A stretch of 64,000 nt of DNA from Fimbriimonadaceae bacterium (GTDB taxonomy: Bacteria; Armatimonadota; UBA10988): assembly GCA_020850355.1 (NCBI GenBank), contig JADZEX010000011.1, forward strand, positions 1 through 64,000, read 5' to 3'. The notes beneath the pieces were generated by a model, which was given only the letters and a program-made list of their open reading frames with translations, did not search any database and was not told the origin of the DNA. The position numbers and the translations under genes were made by a program. Position 1 is the first letter of the stretch; each line of letters opens with the position of its first letter. Shown here one piece after another: positions 61,298 through 64,000 of this stretch.

Positions 61298-61340
61298 CCG
61301 CCGACCAAATCCCTTCGCGGGCGGTGATTGCCTGGGAGCA

Positions 61341-61369
61341 ACGGTAGCACCGTGACCGCTACCTGTCAA
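61341..61369 (-). promoter_or_regulatory. Promoter of carB
   Basis: On the minus strand TTGACA (61369-61364), a 17-bp spacer and TACCGT (61346-61341) preceded by TGC, an extended -10. Transcription would begin near 61335, giving a leader of about 130 nt that contains the attenuator. Confidence 0.65.
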
Positions 61370-61397
61370 CGCAGATCGCCGCCCGCGCTCGGGCGAC

Positions 61398-63506
61398 TCA
61401 GGGCGTCGTCAGGCGGAGTTCGTCGAGCTCCAGAACCACCTCGTCGGCGCCCGGCGGCTTGGCTAGCAGCAGCGCCCCGAGCGGCCCCGCGACCGGCTGC
61501 GCCGGCCCCACGGGCTGTCCGTCGGCGGTGACCGCGAGGCGTCCGCCGGCCAGGCGCCAGCGGACCGCGACCCACCGCCCGAGCGGCCAGGGCCGGGCCG
61601 CGCCGGCGGTCGGGTAACCGCAGACGGTGCCATCGGGCAGCAGCCGCAGACCGGCCACGCCGGCCCGGTCGGCAGCCGTCCCCAGGAGCACCAGCCGCAG
61701 GCCGCGCGGCGGGCTGCTCAGCCGCAGCCAGCCCTCCACGGTCAGCGCGGGCTGCGCGTCGAACGGCAGGTAGAGCGCGCCGGCGTCGGTCCCGGCGGGC
61801 TGCCACCGCAGGCCCTGCCCGCCGCGTTGGCCGGGCGGCGCGACGGTGAGCGTGGCGACCGTCTGGTCGAAGCCCGGCAAGGCGCTCCAGCGCGGCGGGC
61901 TGCTGCCAACGGCCAGCTCGTCGCTGGTGAGCGTCAGCGGCGCGGCGGCACTGAGCGGGTAGCTGCCGCGCTCCGGCCGCAGCCGCGGCCGCGTCAGCCA
62001 GGGCAGCGCGGCGAAGGTCATCCGGAACGGCTCCAGCGCCGCGTCGACCGGCTCGCCGCAGGCCGCTTCGAGCGCCAGTCCCTGCGCCGCCCGAGTGGCG
62101 CGCTCGGCCTCCAGGCTGAGGTCCAAGGCGCTTCGCAGGTAGCCGTGATCGAGCGCCCGGGCGGCCTCGGCGAGGATCTCCCGGGCGGCCTGCCAGGCCC
62201 CGTCGCCACCGGCCGCGCGGCCCTCGGCGCGCAACGGCTGCAGGGTGTAGCCGACCTGCAGCACGCGCTCCGCGGCGATCCGGAAGGCGCGCTGGGCGAC
62301 CGCGGGCAACTCGGCGGCGCAGCGCGCCGCCAGCTCCGTCGGCGGCCGCGGCGTCAGCAGCACCGCGGCGGTCAAATCCAGACCGGGCAACTGCACCCGC
62401 ACGGCATCCTGCCGCAAGTCGGCCGGACGCACTTCGGGACCGGCCGGCGTCAGCAGCACCTGCTGCAGGCCAGCCGGCGGGTGCGGCAGCGGCAGGTCGA
62501 TCCCCAGCGGCGGCCACGGCGCGTCGCCAACCGACCGCGTGTCGAGCCGGCTGTCACGCCAGAGCAGCAGCAGCGTCTCCTCGCCGCGCTGCCAGACCCC
62601 GCCCGCCAGGCCGTCCGGCAGGTCCGGCGCCGGCAGCCACTGCCCGCTGGCCAGGTACGGTGCGAACCAGTCGGCCTCGCGCGCCAGCTCGGCAATCGTC
62701 AGCGCGCGCGCCGCACCGCTGAAGGGGGCCGGGCCGCTGACCAGGTGGCCGAGCTGGTTCCAGATCACCCCTCGCGAGCCGCTGCCCCAAGCGGCGTACG
62801 CCTGCAGCCGCAACTGCGCCGGTTCGGGCAGCAGCAGCCACTCCCCCGCGTAACGCAGCACGCTGGCCTCGCGGAGCTGTCCGTCCCGGTACAGGTCGGC
62901 GTGCGGCGCGGCCGCCTGCAGCGCCGCACTGGCGATGGCCTCCGGCGGCGGGCAGGCGGCCAACTCGGTCCACCAAACCCCCGGGCTAGCCTCGCGCTGA
63001 CGCTGCAACTGCTGCGCCCACCGGCCGGCGCCAAGGCCCTCACGGTAGAGGAAGGGCAGCCGGCTGAGCCAGGCTCCCGGCGGGCCGGGCACCTCACCGG
63101 CCACCCGCACGACTGGCGCGCCGAGCGGTGGCGGCGGTGCCGTCGCGGGCCAGACCCACAGGTCGGGCTGCAGATCCAGCCGGGCCGCCAGCCGTTCGGG
63201 CCGCTCGACCCGCGGCTCGACCGCCACCGCCAGCCCCGCCGCATGGGCCACCGGCAGCAGCGCGCGCAGGTCGTCCAGCCCAGGGCCATCGGCCGCGCCG
63301 ACCAGCACCAGGTTGGCGCCGAGGGCCCGCAACCGGGCGACCGTCGCGGCGGGATCGCACGGCTGGCCTTCGCGGCGGGCGTCCAACGGCAGCCGCACCG
63401 CATAGACCGCGGTCGGGCGACCGTCGTGCAGCCACTGCTCGCCGACCACCTCCCAGGCGGCAGCCAACGGGTGCAGGCAGAGCAGCAGCGAAAGCAACAC
63501 GCGCAT
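61398..63506 (-). CDS. Large exported protein, possible glycoside-hydrolase-like barrel plus LamG-like end
   Basis: A 702-residue protein with a signal (MRVLLSLLLCLHPLAAA). The first 300 residues look like a TIM-barrel hydrolase: WLHDGRPTAVYAVRLPLD, RLRALGANLVLVGAADGPGL, AHAAGLAVAVEP, and GSRGVIWNQLGHLV at barrel-strand-like positions. The middle is alpha-helical, and the last 170 residues resemble a concanavalin/LamG jelly roll (GALYLPFDAQPALTVEGWLR, LAGGRLAVTADGQPVGPAQP, VVLELDELRL). I cannot name a catalytic residue, and the family is not recognised. It is rich in Ala, Leu, Pro and Arg like its neighbours. ATG 63506 was chosen over a GTG one codon earlier. It is divergent from the aldo/keto reductase. 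Confidence 0.6.
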   Translation of the reverse strand: MRVLLSLLLCLHPLAAAWEVVGEQWLHDGRPTAVYAVRLPLDARREGQPCDPAATVARLRALGANLVLVGAADGPGLDDLRALLPVAHAAGLAVAVEPRVERPERLAARLDLQPDLWVWPATAPPPPLGAPVVRVAGEVPGPPGAWLSRLPFLYREGLGAGRWAQQLQRQREASPGVWWTELAACPPPEAIASAALQAAAPHADLYRDGQLREASVLRYAGEWLLLPEPAQLRLQAYAAWGSGSRGVIWNQLGHLVSGPAPFSGAARALTIAELAREADWFAPYLASGQWLPAPDLPDGLAGGVWQRGEETLLLLWRDSRLDTRSVGDAPWPPLGIDLPLPHPPAGLQQVLLTPAGPEVRPADLRQDAVRVQLPGLDLTAAVLLTPRPPTELAARCAAELPAVAQRAFRIAAERVLQVGYTLQPLRAEGRAAGGDGAWQAAREILAEAARALDHGYLRSALDLSLEAERATRAAQGLALEAACGEPVDAALEPFRMTFAALPWLTRPRLRPERGSYPLSAAAPLTLTSDELAVGSSPPRWSALPGFDQTVATLTVAPPGQRGGQGLRWQPAGTDAGALYLPFDAQPALTVEGWLRLSSPPRGLRLVLLGTAADRAGVAGLRLLPDGTVCGYPTAGAARPWPLGRWVAVRWRLAGGRLAVTADGQPVGPAQPVAGPLGALLLAKPPGADEVVLELDELRLTTP

Positions 63507-63600
63507 CACGCCGCGAGTTGGCCGTCTGGCGGCGGTTCCCCTTCAGCCGGCGCCACCTGTGGCACACTACCGTTGCCGGGAGCGGGCAGGAGACGACGAT

Positions 63601-64000
63601 GCAGCGACGAGAGCTGGGCAAGACCGGGCAGCAGTTGTCGGTGATCGGGTTCGGCGGGATTGTCGTCCGTGACACCACCCCGGCCGAGGCGGCCCGCTAC
63701 GTCGGTGAGGCGGTCGACGCGGGCGTCAACTACTTCGACGTCGCACCCAGCTACGGCAACTCCGAGGAGCGCCTCGGACCGGCGCTGGAGCCCTACCGCG
63801 AGCAGGTCTTCCTGGCCTGCAAGACCGCCAAGCGCACCCGCGACGAGGCCGCCCTCGAGCTGCGCCAGTCGCTGGCCAAGCTGAAGACCGACCACTTCGA
63901 TCTGTACCAACTCCACGCCCTGACCAGCGACGAGGACATCGAGCGCGCCTTCGGCCCGGGCGGCGCGGTGGAGGAACTGGTCGAGGCTCGCGCCCTGGGG
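63601..64000 (+). CDS. Aldo/keto reductase, N-terminal part (cut by window end)
   Basis: The first 133 residues of an aldo/keto reductase: QRRELGKTGQQLSVIGFGG, VNYFDVAPSYGNSEERLGPA (catalytic Asp and Tyr), FLACKTAKRTRDEAA (Lys) and FDLYQLHALTSDEDIE (His). It has no Tat signal, unlike the relative at 17556. GGAG lies six bases before the ATG. The gene continues beyond 64000. Confidence 0.88.

Overview
The window is GC-rich DNA from a Gram-negative bacterium. It carries many lipobox, Tat and Sec signals, a class A penicillin-binding protein with an N-terminal membrane anchor, Shine-Dalgarno sites before most genes, and promoters close to the sigma-70 type. The gene families are a mix common in Armatimonadota and Planctomycetota: DUF6785-type membrane proteins, GH127, heparinase II/III, BNR and Asp-box propellers, right-handed beta-helix proteins, Gfo/Idh/MocA oxidoreductases, a caspase-FGE fusion and a FTLIELLVV-type pseudopilin remnant. 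I lean towards Armatimonadota or a relative, but no rRNA or taxonomic marker is present to settle it. Two perfect copies of the bacterial centromere sequence TGTTTCACGTGAAACA (parS) at 34513 and 44524 suggest the window lies in the origin-proximal part of a chromosome.

Layout. 1-6373: a sugar-metabolism cluster (GntR/UTRA regulator, Gfo/Idh oxidoreductase, an unknown protein plus HEPN pair, TIM-barrel sugar isomerase/epimerase, YebC under its own promoter, fucose-isomerase-like protein). 6374-7841: a graveyard of toxin-antitoxin genes (helix-turn-helix antitoxin relic, HicB, frameshifted HicA) followed by about 650 bp without a gene. 7842-14343: housekeeping and envelope genes (metallopeptidase, YgfZ, esterase, FKBP lipoprotein, epimerase, papain-like lipoprotein, tail-collar protein). 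14513-21866: a plus-strand carbohydrate block (heparinase-like lyase, Tat aldo/keto reductase, YbjN protein, SDR, epimerase, BNR propeller). 21870-27443: a minus-strand envelope block (serpin lipoprotein, thioredoxin/PDZ protein, thioredoxin-like protein, PBP1A). 27535-34529: deleted pseudopilin, a second Gfo/Idh, an OPT-like transporter, an SGNH protein and two GT4 glycosyltransferases. 34679-43344: a caspase-STN-FGE protein with a DUF4384 partner, two beta-helix proteins and a second HEPN pair. 43365-47734: Asp-box sialidase-like protein, GH127 arabinofuranosidase and PhyH dioxygenase. 47773-57914: small accessory genes and relics, a divergent serpin-like lipoprotein, two DUF6785 proteins, an NmrA protein, a coiled-coil membrane protein and a decaying tandem of DUF4160-DUF2442 modules. 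57967-61369: carB with a leader that holds a promoter, a glutamine-rich small reading frame and an intrinsic terminator. 61398-64000: a large unknown secreted protein and the start of an aldo/keto reductase.

Together the genes describe a cell that degrades complex, probably uronate-, arabinose- and deoxysugar-containing polysaccharides. Exported lyases, hydrolases and beta-helix proteins would act outside, and oxidoreductases and isomerases would channel the products inside. The most unusual items are the two parS sites inside the first codons of genes, the caspase-STN-FGE/DUF4384 operon, two HEPN genes each overlapping an unrecognised small gene, the carB attenuator, and a concentration of frameshifts and deletions in small accessory genes while every long metabolic gene is intact. 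No tRNA, rRNA, insertion sequence or CRISPR array was seen.
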